This document shows positions 1 through 8,016 of a stretch of DNA of 12,235 nucleotides, piece after piece. Below the pieces are notes generated by a model. It was not told the origin of the DNA, did no database searches, and saw nothing but the letters and a program-made list of their open reading frames with translations. Each line of letters opens with the position of its first letter. The stretch's first letter is position 1. This DNA is from Erythrobacter sp. (GTDB taxonomy: Bacteria; Pseudomonadota; Alphaproteobacteria; Sphingomonadales; Sphingomonadaceae), in contig JANQTR010000192.1 in NCBI GenBank assembly GCA_030731635.1, positions 1-12,235 of the forward strand, written 5' to 3'. Both the position numbers and the translations under genes were made by a program.

Positions 1-1033
1 TGCGGCCGCACGCGTGCCGCAAGATCCGAACATTGCCGCCACCCATATCGAAACGCTCGCCGGACTCGATTTTGCGCGCGAGGCCGCCGATATCGCAGCC
101 GCCGCGCGTCGCCGCTTTCCGAACGAACCGCACTTCGCTCTGCTCGAAGCGATCCATGCCGGATCAGCAGGCGATGATGCACGCGCCGACGCGATCTTTG
201 CCAGCCTTCAGGATCAGCGCCCGCTCCGGCTGCTGCACGAAGCCCGCCACCGGCTACGCAGACGCGATCCCGCTGCGGCCGAGCGCTTGCTTGCCAGTGC
301 GCTGATCGCCGAACCATGGGACATTTCAGCCTGGGCGCTGCGCGGTATTGCCTGGCGGATGCTGGGCGACGACCGGGCTGCATGGCTGCACGAACAGGCT
401 GAGCTGGTGCAGCTGCGGCCCTTGGCAGGCGATGCGGGTTTGATCGACGCTGCGATTGCAGCGCTGCGCAAAGTGCATGAAACGTCACCCATGCCGCTCG
501 GCCAAAGCCTGCGCGGGGGAACGCAGACGCGCGGGATCCTGTTCCAACGGCGCGAAACGGTGCTGGCCGAACTGCACGGTGCAATCCGCGCGACGCTCGA
601 GAACTATCGCGCAGCCTTGCCGCCGGGTGATGGTTCGCACCCCTTGCTGCGCCATCGCAGTGCGGCGTGGCAGCTGGCAGGCTCATGGTCGGTCAGGCTT
701 ACCGATGGCGGCGCAGGGGGCAGCGGTGACTACCACACGGCGCATATCCACCCGCAGGGGCTTGTTTCATCCGCGCTGTATCTGGTGGTACCTGATGCGG
801 CGCATGATCCTGCAGCGCAGCGGGGCTGGCTCGAAATCGGACGTCCGCCTTCTGATCTCAGACTTGATCTCGAACCGCTGCGCGTAATCCAACCGCGCCC
901 CGGCCACCTCGCACTGTTCCCCTCAACCCTCTACCACGGCACCACCCCATTTGGCGTGGAGAGCAATGGCATCACGGCCGAACGGCTCACCGTTGCATTC
1001 GATGTCGTGCCAAGCGGAGAAACATCATCATGA
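1..1033 (+). CDS. TPR and 2OG-Fe(II) oxygenase-like protein, 5' end cut by the window edge
   Basis: The reading frame is open back to base 2, so the GTG at 14 is probably internal and the N-terminus is missing. Residue numbers below count that GTG as 1. Residues ~20-150 are Ala/Arg/Leu-rich paired helices of TPR type; ~85-125 reads as one TPR unit. Residues ~220-335 look like the small 2OG-Fe(II) oxygenase fold found with TPRs in proteobacteria (2OG-FeII_Oxy_5-like). A His cluster, H241/H244/H246, is followed by a strand (SSALYLVVP), then a late 'LFPSTLYHGT' with H308, then R324 (AERLTVAF), which would be the usual 2-oxoglutarate-binding Arg. I infer H244 or H246 and H308 as iron ligands. The substrate is unknown; the TPR part suggests a protein or peptide partner. 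The TGA overlaps the ATG of the next gene (ATGA), so the two are probably translated together. The family call is fairly good; catalytic activity is inferred. Confidence 0.8.
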   Translation, partial: AAARVPQDPNIAATHIETLAGLDFAREAADIAAAARRRFPNEPHFALLEAIHAGSAGDDARADAIFASLQDQRPLRLLHEARHRLRRRDPAAAERLLASALIAEPWDISAWALRGIAWRMLGDDRAAWLHEQAELVQLRPLAGDAGLIDAAIAALRKVHETSPMPLGQSLRGGTQTRGILFQRRETVLAELHGAIRATLENYRAALPPGDGSHPLLRHRSAAWQLAGSWSVRLTDGGAGGSGDYHTAHIHPQGLVSSALYLVVPDAAHDPAAQRGWLEIGRPPSDLRLDLEPLRVIQPRPGHLALFPSTLYHGTTPFGVESNGITAERLTVAFDVVPSGETSS

Positions 1034-1923
1034 GCGACGCTGAGGCGTGGAAAGATTTCTGGGCCACCAACGCGCGGGGCCAACAGGGCGGCTGCCTGCC
1101 GCAGCGCTGGGCCGCGATCGAACAGGCCCAACGCGGCTGCTGGCACAGCTTCATTTCGGACTTACCGCAGGGCGCGGGCGTGCTTGATCTGGCGACAGGT
1201 GATGGGCGTGTGCTCGGCTGGATGCAGGCGGCGCGGCCTGATCTGGTCCTGACAGGGATCGACCTCGCCCCGGATTTGCCCACCCCGCCAGAGGGCACAA
1301 CCACGCGCGGTGGGATTGGGATGGAAAACCTGCCATTCCAAAACAGCATGTTTGGGGTGGTCGTCAGCCAGTTCGGGTTTGAATATGGCGATGTCGTCAG
1401 CACCGCAGCCGAAATTGCGCGGGTGCTGGAGCCGGGGGGCAAGGTTGGCCTGATGGTGCACCGCGGCGATGGCCCGATCCTGGAGCACAACCTTGCGCGC
1501 CGGGCAGCGATTGACTGGGTTCTGACCGAACAACAGCTTTGCACCATATTGCGCACGGCTCTGCAATCGCCGGTTGGCGGCCCCCAAGCGGCAGCGCAGG
1601 TGGCGGGTGCCATCGGGCTGCTGGGTTCGCGCAAGTTTGGCGAGGACAGCCCAGCCTGGGAAATCCCAGAAGCGCTGCGCCGCGCCATCCTGATGGGTGC
1701 GGGCGCGGGCAACGATGCCATCTTCGGCGTGATAGCCGAAATCGAAGCGCGCGCCGGTAACGAGATCGGGCGGATCGCTTCGCTTGAACGGGCGTGCGGG
1801 GTGGCTGATGGACGCGATGGCATCATTGCCGCCTTTGCAGACCAAGGCCTGACGCCGCGTGATAGCCATGATGTGTGTGAGCCGTCGGGCCGCGCGCTGG
1901 CTACGTTCCTCACGTTTTCCTGA
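1030..1923 (+). CDS. Class I SAM-dependent methyltransferase
   Basis: This 297-aa soluble protein has the motifs of a Rossmann-fold methyltransferase. Motif I is V51-LDLATGDGR-60, the Gly-rich SAM loop. The acidic end of strand 2 is D78 in 'LTGIDLA'. 'MENLPFQNSMFGVVVSQFGFEY' spans the strand 4 region (~98-119) in two parts. 'RVLEPGGKVGLMVH' (131-144) is the typical post-motif with PGG. The region after ~150 is helical and probably forms the substrate lid; it gives no clue to the substrate. The start ATG overlaps the upstream stop by 4 nt, and a GGAG Shine-Dalgarno lies at 1016-1019 inside the upstream gene, which supports this start and translational coupling. It is the last gene of the unit, with a terminator ~70 nt downstream. 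Small-molecule, lipid, quinone-like and protein substrates are all possible. Confidence 0.87.
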   Translation: MSDAEAWKDFWATNARGQQGGCLPQRWAAIEQAQRGCWHSFISDLPQGAGVLDLATGDGRVLGWMQAARPDLVLTGIDLAPDLPTPPEGTTTRGGIGMENLPFQNSMFGVVVSQFGFEYGDVVSTAAEIARVLEPGGKVGLMVHRGDGPILEHNLARRAAIDWVLTEQQLCTILRTALQSPVGGPQAAAQVAGAIGLLGSRKFGEDSPAWEIPEALRRAILMGAGAGNDAIFGVIAEIEARAGNEIGRIASLERACGVADGRDGIIAAFADQGLTPRDSHDVCEPSGRALATFLTFS

Positions 1924-1990
1924 GTTAGCCCAATACTCGCCGCGCCGCCGCTAGGTTGCGGATGGCCTGTGTGTAACTGCTGATTAGGCA

Positions 1991-2034
1991 ACGAAAAAGG
2001 GCGGCAGACCGAAGTCTGCCGCCCCCTTTTTCGT
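1991..2034. terminator. Bidirectional rho-independent terminator
   Basis: The arms 1991-2009 and 2014-2034 pair over about 19 bp, with a two-base C bulge (2025-2026) and a CGAA loop (2010-2013). The GC core is flanked by A5 (1994-1998) and T5 (2027-2031), so each strand has a U-tract. It sits between the convergent ends of the methyltransferase gene (1923) and TonB receptor 1 (2058) and should end both transcripts. Confidence 0.9.
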
Positions 2035-2057
2035 AAGCCAGAGGCTCGCGGTCGTTC

Positions 2058-5009
2058 TTAGAACGAGAACGCGATCGAGGCGAAGAAGTCCCGACCCAGC
2101 ACGTCGAAGGTGCTCGGGAAGGTGTTGGCCTGTTCCTGGTTGTCGCCCAGCAGCAGGCTGTTGGGACGGTTGCTGACTTCGATACCATCGAAGGTCGGCG
2201 TACCCGGCAGGGTGTCGAAAAGGTTGTTGATCCCGAACGCCACGGTCACGTTTTCGCTCGCTTCGAACGCCAGGCTGATATCGATCAGATCATAGGCATT
2301 GATCCGCTCGACACCGTTAAATGCGGTGTAGTCGATTGTATCATCATCGTCCTGAACGCCCGACAGGTGGGTCCACGAAACCGAGGTGGTCAGCGGGCCA
2401 TCGATCCAGGTGAAGCGCGATGCCCACTTGTACGATGCGATCGGCTGGCCGCAGGTGGTGCCGAAGCGACCTGCACACTGATCAACATCGGGAAGACCGT
2501 TCACCGGGGTGAAGTCGTTCTTGTCCGTCCAGGTGCCGTTGAAGTTCAGGTTGAACCGCGAGTCACCATCGGTCAGCAACGAGAACGGCAGCGAGGTGTT
2601 GTAGTTCACCTGAAGATCGATGCCGGACACTTCGAGCGACGAGGCATTGATGCCAGCCACCAGCGGCGGAGCATCGACTTCGATCGCACCGTCACTGTTA
2701 CGGATGCCGACAAAAGGCTGACACAGCGGGCTGTTGATGTCCTGAGCGGTGCCGTAGCACAGATCAAGAAGACCCTGCAGACCACCACCAGCGATGCTGA
2801 TGAAGTCTTCCACTTCGATGTTGAAGTAATCGGCCGTGATCGTCAGGCCGGGCACGAAGCTCGGCTGGAACACGACACCAGCAGTGTAGCTGGTTGACGT
2901 TTCTTCACCAAGGTTCGGGTTGCCGCCGAACAGCGCAGGGATCTGTGCATTGAGCTGCACGACCGCTGCGTTGCCGACGTTAGCAGCCGGAACGCCCGTT
3001 GCGATGCAGGTTGCAGCAGCACCGGGGTTGGCAGCGATGAATGCGGCGTTACCGCAAGGATCGGTTGCACCCGGGAAGCCGATGGCCTGACCGCCGAACA
3101 GTTCAGCAACGTTCGGTGCGCGCACCGCCCGCTGATACTGACCGCGGAACGTCACGCCATCAACCGGTGCGAACTGCACGCCGCCGGCATAGGTGAACAC
3201 GGTGCCAACGTTTTCCAACGAATAGTCGGAATAGCGGGCTGCGCCGTTGACCGTCAGGCTAAGGCCGCCATCGGTTTCGATGATCGGAACGATCAACTCG
3301 CCGAAGATTTCCTTCACGTTGTAGGCACCTTCGGTTGCGTCACCGGCGTTGAAGCCGATCACGTCACCCGAAGACAGGGCGGTATCAGGAATGAACTGCG
3401 CAGCGACGCGGCGGTATTCCGCACCGACAGCGAAGCCGATATCATCGCCGCCAAAGCCAAGGTTGCCAAGGAAGCCGGAGACCGAGCCCGAAGCCACCTG
3501 AACGGTCGAAATATCGCCATTCTGCGCCTGGATGCTGATCGCATCAACCTGTTCCTGGGTCAGGGTGTTGAACCCAAAGATATTGATCGGCGTACCCGTG
3601 CCGTCAAGACCTGCCTGGAACGCTGAACGCGAGATGTTCCCGGCCTGCACGTTCGCATTGCGGGTGCGGGCATAGGAATAATAGGCATCGTAGTTGATGT
3701 TGTCGGTGATTTCACCGGTCACACCGCCCAGCACGCGGAAAGCATTACGCTCATCCAACGAATTGCGCGAACCGGTTTCTTCGACACGGCGTTGGATGAA
3801 AGTACTCACGACCCCCGGGGCCGCGCCGGCGAGCGGCGACAGACCGGCCGCGAGACGGGCATTGTTGGCAGCGGTCTCGCGCAGGTCGAGGGTCTGCAGC
3901 TCGGCAATAACCGCCGGGCTGAGGAACGGCGAAACGGTGGCAATGTCGACGTTGAACGTGCCAGTCACCGGGGTAGGCGCTAGCTCGGTCGCAACCCGGT
4001 TGTTGACATAGGTCACTTCGGTGTAGGCGCGATGCCCGTCACTGAATTCGTAATCAGCATAGCCGCCGAGCAAGTAACGCTCCTGCGGGATCTGCAGATA
4101 GTTGACCGGAGCGTAGTTGTACGTATCGCCAGCGCGCGGACGAGCCACTCCTGGCTGGTCAAAGATCCCATCGTCGATGGTGAGACCCGAACCCAGAGGG
4201 AATACAGTGCCAGCGACCGTCGTCGAACCCGGAGCATTGAACCGCGTGGTAGGCAGGGTCGAAGAACCGAACTGCTGGAGCGGAACGCCAAAGCTTTCGC
4301 CGCCCAGTGCGAAGTTCGAGAACGCACGGTCGCCCTGGAAGATTTCTTCACGGTTGAAATATTCACCGTAGACGGTCGCGCTACCGCGGCCATCGTCGAA
4401 GCTGGTGCCGATCGCGCCATAGGTCTGATAGCGCGCGCCATCGCCGCGCTCTGTCAGCGAGTACTGGCCGCCCAGTTCAAGGCCTTCGACCTTCTTGAGA
4501 CGGAAGTTGACAACACCAGCAAGCGCGTCCGAACCGTAAACGGCCGAGGCACCACCGGTCACAACGTCGACCGATTCAATCAGGAAGTTGGGAATGGTGT
4601 TAAGATCGACGACCTGCGAGGTGTCGAACGAAACCCAGCGACGACCATTGACGAGCACGAGGGTGCGGGTCGAGCCGAGGCCACGCAGGTTCAGCGTCGA
4701 AGCGCCGGTACCCGGGTTGTTCGAGAACGCGGTAGTGCCCGGAATAACCTGCGGCAGCGTGTTCAGTACGTTTTCAACGTTGACCGTGCCCGAGAGCTTG
4801 AACTCTTCGGCGCCGACTACGGCAACCGGAGCGGCGGTTTCAACGTTGCGCTGCTGAATGCGCGAGCCGGTGACGACGATGAAGTTTTCGTTTGCCGGAG
4901 TTTCAGCGGTTGTGACGGTTTCGGCGTCCTGCGCGTAAGCAGGTGCCGCAATCATGGCACCGGCCATGATGGTGCCCGCGAGGAGCGAAGCCTTGTTGAA
5001 GCGGTTCAT
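2058..5009 (-). CDS. TonB-dependent outer-membrane receptor 1
   Basis: This 983-aa outer-membrane receptor should import a bulky ligand using energy passed on by TonB/ExbBD. A signal peptide (residues 1-26, cut after AYA) is followed by a TonB-box-like 'FIVVTG' (43-48). The plug domain covers ~55-172, with the hallmark 'NLRGLG' (107-112), 'LVNGRR' (119-124) and 'VYGSDALAGVVNF' (157-169). The barrel runs to the C-terminal aromatic 'FFASIAFSF', a BAM-recognised last strand; 'VRAPNVAELFG' (629-639) is a usual barrel motif. Six cysteines lie in three close pairs (652/668, 751/763, 845/853), probably in outer loops. The chosen ATG has an AGGGG Shine-Dalgarno at 5016-5020. The gene is transcribed alone, divergent from the small exported protein at 5285, and ends at the 1991-2034 terminator. 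The long loops are typical of sphingomonad receptors for peptides, glycans or similar ligands; the ligand cannot be told. No adjacent FecI/FecR regulator is present. Confidence 0.95.
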   Translation of the reverse strand: MNRFNKASLLAGTIMAGAMIAAPAYAQDAETVTTAETPANENFIVVTGSRIQQRNVETAAPVAVVGAEEFKLSGTVNVENVLNTLPQVIPGTTAFSNNPGTGASTLNLRGLGSTRTLVLVNGRRWVSFDTSQVVDLNTIPNFLIESVDVVTGGASAVYGSDALAGVVNFRLKKVEGLELGGQYSLTERGDGARYQTYGAIGTSFDDGRGSATVYGEYFNREEIFQGDRAFSNFALGGESFGVPLQQFGSSTLPTTRFNAPGSTTVAGTVFPLGSGLTIDDGIFDQPGVARPRAGDTYNYAPVNYLQIPQERYLLGGYADYEFSDGHRAYTEVTYVNNRVATELAPTPVTGTFNVDIATVSPFLSPAVIAELQTLDLRETAANNARLAAGLSPLAGAAPGVVSTFIQRRVEETGSRNSLDERNAFRVLGGVTGEITDNINYDAYYSYARTRNANVQAGNISRSAFQAGLDGTGTPINIFGFNTLTQEQVDAISIQAQNGDISTVQVASGSVSGFLGNLGFGGDDIGFAVGAEYRRVAAQFIPDTALSSGDVIGFNAGDATEGAYNVKEIFGELIVPIIETDGGLSLTVNGAARYSDYSLENVGTVFTYAGGVQFAPVDGVTFRGQYQRAVRAPNVAELFGGQAIGFPGATDPCGNAAFIAANPGAAATCIATGVPAANVGNAAVVQLNAQIPALFGGNPNLGEETSTSYTAGVVFQPSFVPGLTITADYFNIEVEDFISIAGGGLQGLLDLCYGTAQDINSPLCQPFVGIRNSDGAIEVDAPPLVAGINASSLEVSGIDLQVNYNTSLPFSLLTDGDSRFNLNFNGTWTDKNDFTPVNGLPDVDQCAGRFGTTCGQPIASYKWASRFTWIDGPLTTSVSWTHLSGVQDDDDTIDYTAFNGVERINAYDLIDISLAFEASENVTVAFGINNLFDTLPGTPTFDGIEVSNRPNSLLLGDNQEQANTFPSTFDVLGRDFFASIAFSF

Positions 5010-5284
5010 TCTAGTCCCCTTGATGCTAACGCGCCGATTGGGCGCGCGCGGTCCAAAGTCACGGGCGGTTGCCCGGATGATGCGCCTCTATGACATTCGC
5101 GACACTCGGCGCAATCGCAGCCGATTGCGGCGCGTGCAGTTGCGACCCAACTGTGGCATTCGGGCGACAGTACCCCCGCGGGAAGGCTTTATCTTCGGCG
5201 GAATTGGCAATATTGGTGATATCAACCCCGGTTTGGTCAAACATTTTTAACGACCTTCTATCCTCCGGGCTGGGAGACGGCGAA
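5010..5284. promoter_or_regulatory. Divergent intergenic control region
   Basis: These 275 nt must carry the promoters of TonB receptor 1 (leftward) and the gene at 5285 (rightward). Weak candidates only are visible. Leftward: TTGACC (5235-5240) with a 17-nt spacer to ACCAAT (5212-5217). Rightward: TTGGTC (5233-5238) with TTCTAT (5256-5261). The two -35 candidates would overlap. Short inverted repeats are frequent: CGCGCC/GGCGCG (5030-5046), CGGGC/GCCCG (5062-5075), an 8-bp pair at 5110-5129, CAGTTG/CAACTG (5137-5153), CCCGCGGG (5175-5182), TGATATCA (5217-5224) and GTTTG/CAAAC (5231-5242). The first lies in the receptor 1 leader, about 10 nt from its Shine-Dalgarno. Promoter positions are guesses. 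Confidence 0.4.
5110..5129. repeat. Perfect 8-bp inverted repeat, 4-nt spacer
   Basis: CGCAATCG (5110-5117) and CGATTGCG (5122-5129) are exact reverse complements around CAGC. This could be an operator half-site pair or an RNA hairpin. A second pair, CAGTTG/CAACTG, follows at 5137-5153. No T-tract follows on either strand, so it is not a simple terminator. The role is unknown. Confidence 0.6.
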
Positions 5285-5848
5285 ATGATTTTCAATAGAA
5301 TTGCGTTCCGGCATGCGCGATTGATCGGACTTGGCGGCTTGATGGGCGCGGGACTCATCGCCGGCACTGTGGCTCAATCACAACCAGCCAGCCCCGCGCC
5401 GCCGGTCGATTATGTTGACGAGCTCAAATCATGCCGCGCGATTGCCGACGAAGCCGCTCGGCTGGCCTGTTATGATGCCAAGGTATCCACCATCGTCGCC
5501 GCCAGCGACGCGGGCGATGTGACGATTGTCGACCGCGAGGACATTACCCGCACTCGGCGACAATTGTTTGGCTTTACGGTGCCCGACATCGGCATATTCA
5601 AGGACGACAGCCAGGACAAAGAAGCTGCCGAGCTGCTTGACACCACAATCACCGGCGCCCGGCGGGTGAGCGCCAAGACCTGGCGCTTTACCACGGCCGA
5701 AGGCGCGGTATGGGAAATCAACAACGCCCCGGCCCGGCTGGCTTCGATCAAGGCTGGTGAACCGGTGCAGTTCAAGAAGGCGTCGCTCGGCTTCTATTTC
5801 ATTCGCATCAACGGGCAGCTTGGGGTGAAGGGCAAGCGGGTCCAATAA
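5285..5848 (+). CDS. Small exported protein of unknown function with a C-x(11)-C-Y-D motif
   Basis: This 187-aa protein has an N-terminal basic stretch and hydrophobic segment (residues ~13-30, ending 'AGTVAQS') that reads as a signal peptide or anchor, then a Pro/Ala-rich linker. Residues 50-64 carry 'CRAIADEAARLACYD': two cysteines (C50, C62) 12 residues apart, which could form a disulfide in the periplasm. The C-terminal half is a small beta-rich domain ('WRFTTAEGAVWEINNAP', then 'SLGFYFIRINGQLGVKG'). Similar C..I.D..RL.CYD segments occur in many proteobacterial exported proteins without known function; I recognise the motif but not a role. ATG 5285 was chosen because GGGAG (5272-5276) stands 8 nt before it and the signal peptide starts there. 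The frame is open further up to 5090, but without a ribosome site. It is divergent from TonB receptor 1 and ends at the 5878-5920 terminator. Confidence 0.8.
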   Translation: MIFNRIAFRHARLIGLGGLMGAGLIAGTVAQSQPASPAPPVDYVDELKSCRAIADEAARLACYDAKVSTIVAASDAGDVTIVDREDITRTRRQLFGFTVPDIGIFKDDSQDKEAAELLDTTITGARRVSAKTWRFTTAEGAVWEINNAPARLASIKAGEPVQFKKASLGFYFIRINGQLGVKGKRVQ

Positions 5849-5877
5849 CCGGCTGCGGCGACCGATCAGGCGCTACC

Positions 5878-5920
5878 AACGAAAACGGCCCGGCTATCGC
5901 TAGCCGGGCCGTTTTGCGTT
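5878..5920. terminator. Bidirectional rho-independent terminator
   Basis: A perfect 15-bp stem (5882-5896 with 5901-5915) closes on a TCGC loop and is extended by 4 bp (5878-5881 with 5917-5920) after a one-base bulge. A4 and T4 border the GC core, so it can act on both strands. It lies between the convergent stops of the 5285 gene (5848) and the S9 peptidase gene (5935). Confidence 0.9.
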
Positions 5921-5934
5921 ATGATACCTGCCAA

Positions 5935-7929
5935 TTACAACCCGCCGGGGCCGCAATCATTGGCGAGATAATCGAGCATCTTGGTGTAGAACTGCTGTTG
6001 GTGCCTGTACATTAGGGTGTTTGAGAAGTGGTCGGCGCCTTCCAGCGTCAGGAATTCACCCGTCTTGCCTGCAGCCTCAAACTTCTTCTGATAGTCTTTC
6101 ATGTGGTAATACAGCACACGCCGATCGTTTTCGCCGTGGACCATCAGCAGCGGAATATTGACTTTGGCGACTTCATTGATCGGGTTGATCCCGATCGTGC
6201 CGCGCCGCTTTGACCATTCATCCAGCGCCTTCAACGACGTGTCGCGTCGGCCAAAATATTGCTTTTCGGCATCGGCCACTGCGGCCCCGGCAATGGCGCA
6301 CTGGTAGATGTTGTTGTCACGACTTGCAGCAACCAGCGCTGCATAACCGCCATAGGACCAACCGAACATCGCCATCCGGTTGCGGTCAGCCATGCCCTGC
6401 TCAACCAGCCACAAGGCGCCGTCGTCCTTGTCATCCTGCATCTTGCCGCCGTGTTCACCGTAAGCGGAATCGAAGTGATCCTGGCCCCAGCCCACCGACA
6501 TCCGGTACTGCGGCTGCAACACCATGTAACCGGCGTTGGCGAGCAGCTGACCCCATTCGTCGTATGTGATGATCTCGTTCACCTGCGGGCCGCCATGCGG
6601 AAGCACGATCAGCGGGAACGGGCCTTTGCCCTTGGGCGTGGTAACGTAAGCCGGAATAATCCGCCCATCACGCGCAGGATAACGCACATAGTTCACATCG
6701 GCCAGTTGTTCTGGGTTAAGCAGCGGGTTGCGGCTGCCCAGCTTGGCCAGCTTGCCGTCCTTGACCAACCAGAACGAGCCTGGATCGTGCGGGCCGGTGT
6801 TTTGCACGATCATCGTGCTGCCATCGAGCGAGCGGCTGCTGATTCCGACGCTGTGGGCGTAAGGGATCTGCTGCTCCAAAGCTTCGTAAAGCGCTTTTTC
6901 CTCGTCATCGAACCAATAGCGTTCGCGCTTGGCGCCTGAATAGCGCGCAGCGACCAGCTTATCGTTACCCGGGATCGAATGGAGCTGGATGCCCATCACG
7001 TCGGCATCTTCGGCCTGAAACAGCTTCTTGCCGACCTTACCGGTGGTGAAGTCGAATTCGTAGAGGCCAGCCTTGTCCTCACCTTCGGGATTGTCGATCA
7101 GGTAGCCGATATTGGGATTTTCCGGATCGAACCCGGCAATCCCCTGGAACCCGCCAAGGATGCGGTAAAGATTCTTGGGATCGTTGAGGTCGAATTCCTG
7201 AAACTTCTTCCATTCACCGTCGCCCGGCAAGCGATAATAGGACGCCACCGTGCCTGCATCGCGATCCTGCACCTGGGTGAAGCGCGGGTTGCCTTCGTTA
7301 TCCCAGCGATCGACAAAGGGGAATTTGCCCCCGCCGCGCAGCACCAATGAACGCGCGCCAGTTTTCAGGTTGAATTTGAAATAAGACCGCGGACGGAACG
7401 CCGCGAAGGGATCAACCCCAGTGCCATCGCCCACAGTCGTCCCGGTGCTGACCAACACGTTGTCGGGATCATTGGGCAGCAGGTTGACGATGCCGAAATT
7501 GCCATCGACATTGGCGAACTTGTTGGCTGCAAGGCTGTAGGAGTAGGTGCGGTAATCGCGCACATCTTCTTCGGGGCCCTTCACCGTCCTGCGGTTGACC
7601 TGCCAGGCTGTGCCGAAAATGGCGTCGTTGCTGACCCACTGCGCGCTGATGATTTCCATCGGATCAGCGGCAAGCCGCCGCAGTGGCTTTGACAGATCGT
7701 CGGTCTTGTAGATTTCAAGAATGTATTCGCCTTCGCGGCTTTCGACCTTGTGGACCAACACGTGCTTGCCATCGGGCGAAATCTGCACCTGATCAACCAC
7801 ATCGCGCAGCGCCCAGACATCAATCGGAACGGTGCCTTGCGCATGGCTCGGGGTCGGGCCTGCGATGCTCAGCCCAAGAACGGAAACTCCGGCCATCGCG
7901 GCCATCAGGGTCGATTTGATAAGCTTCAT
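5935..7929 (-). CDS. Exported S9 family (prolyl oligopeptidase-like) serine peptidase
   Basis: This 664-aa enzyme cleaves peptides (dipeptidyl/acylaminoacyl/oligopeptidase type) and is probably periplasmic. A signal peptide (residues 1-~30, ending SHA|Q) leads into a beta-propeller region (~40-410, with WD-like 'QISPDGKHVLVHK' near 48). The alpha/beta-hydrolase domain follows (~415-660): oxyanion-side 'LPHGGP' (443-448), nucleophile S525 in 'GWSYGG', D602 in 'HGENDRR' and H634 in 'GADHFSN' form a complete triad. Length is normal for S9 enzymes with a propeller. I chose ATG 7929 rather than the upstream ATG at 8034, because the signal peptide and a purine-rich ribosome site begin here and the longer form would overlap the predicted promoter. 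It has its own promoter and lies downstream of TonB receptor 2 on the same strand, beyond a terminator. The pairing suggests breakdown of imported peptides. Lasso-peptide isopeptidases share this fold and a receptor neighbour, but generic peptide use is more likely. Confidence 0.93.
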   Translation of the reverse strand: MKLIKSTLMAAMAGVSVLGLSIAGPTPSHAQGTVPIDVWALRDVVDQVQISPDGKHVLVHKVESREGEYILEIYKTDDLSKPLRRLAADPMEIISAQWVSNDAIFGTAWQVNRRTVKGPEEDVRDYRTYSYSLAANKFANVDGNFGIVNLLPNDPDNVLVSTGTTVGDGTGVDPFAAFRPRSYFKFNLKTGARSLVLRGGGKFPFVDRWDNEGNPRFTQVQDRDAGTVASYYRLPGDGEWKKFQEFDLNDPKNLYRILGGFQGIAGFDPENPNIGYLIDNPEGEDKAGLYEFDFTTGKVGKKLFQAEDADVMGIQLHSIPGNDKLVAARYSGAKRERYWFDDEEKALYEALEQQIPYAHSVGISSRSLDGSTMIVQNTGPHDPGSFWLVKDGKLAKLGSRNPLLNPEQLADVNYVRYPARDGRIIPAYVTTPKGKGPFPLIVLPHGGPQVNEIITYDEWGQLLANAGYMVLQPQYRMSVGWGQDHFDSAYGEHGGKMQDDKDDGALWLVEQGMADRNRMAMFGWSYGGYAALVAASRDNNIYQCAIAGAAVADAEKQYFGRRDTSLKALDEWSKRRGTIGINPINEVAKVNIPLLMVHGENDRRVLYYHMKDYQKKFEAAGKTGEFLTLEGADHFSNTLMYRHQQQFYTKMLDYLANDCGPGGL

Positions 7930-7942
7930 GATTCCAGCTCTT

Positions 7943-7958
7943 CCCAATTGCAGTTGGG
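7943..7958. repeat. Short inverted repeat in the S9 peptidase leader
   Basis: CCCAA (7943-7947) and TTGGG (7954-7958) form 5-bp arms around six bases. In the - strand mRNA the second arm (CAATTGGG) runs into the purine-rich stretch GGGAAGAG upstream of ATG 7929. It could be a weak operator or leader hairpin. The 8-mer CCCAATTG recurs at 11633-11640 in the receptor 2 leader. Confidence 0.3.
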
Positions 7959-7977
7959 CCAAGTGCGATTCAGCCCG

Positions 7978-8006
7978 AGTATGTACCAAACGAACGTGCT
8001 TGACCA
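7978..8006 (-). promoter_or_regulatory. Probable promoter of the S9 peptidase gene
   Basis: On the - strand, TGGTCA (8001-8006) and CATACT (7978-7983) each match four of six consensus sigma-70 bases and are separated by exactly 17 nt. Transcription would start near 7971, giving a ~42-nt leader. The element begins just past the U-tract of the receptor 2 terminator, which fits independent transcription of the peptidase. It is predicted by eye only. Confidence 0.4.
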
Positions 8007-8016
8007 TTAAACGAAA

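Noticed and set aside
4032..5093. Open frame of 353 codons on the + strand opposite receptor 1
   Set aside because: Antisense shadow of the plug and barrel coding sequence; no domain seen.
5090..5284. In-frame 65-residue N-terminal extension of the small exported protein
   Set aside because: There is no Shine-Dalgarno before ATG 5090, the extension would bury the signal peptide, and ATG 5285 has GGGAG at good spacing.
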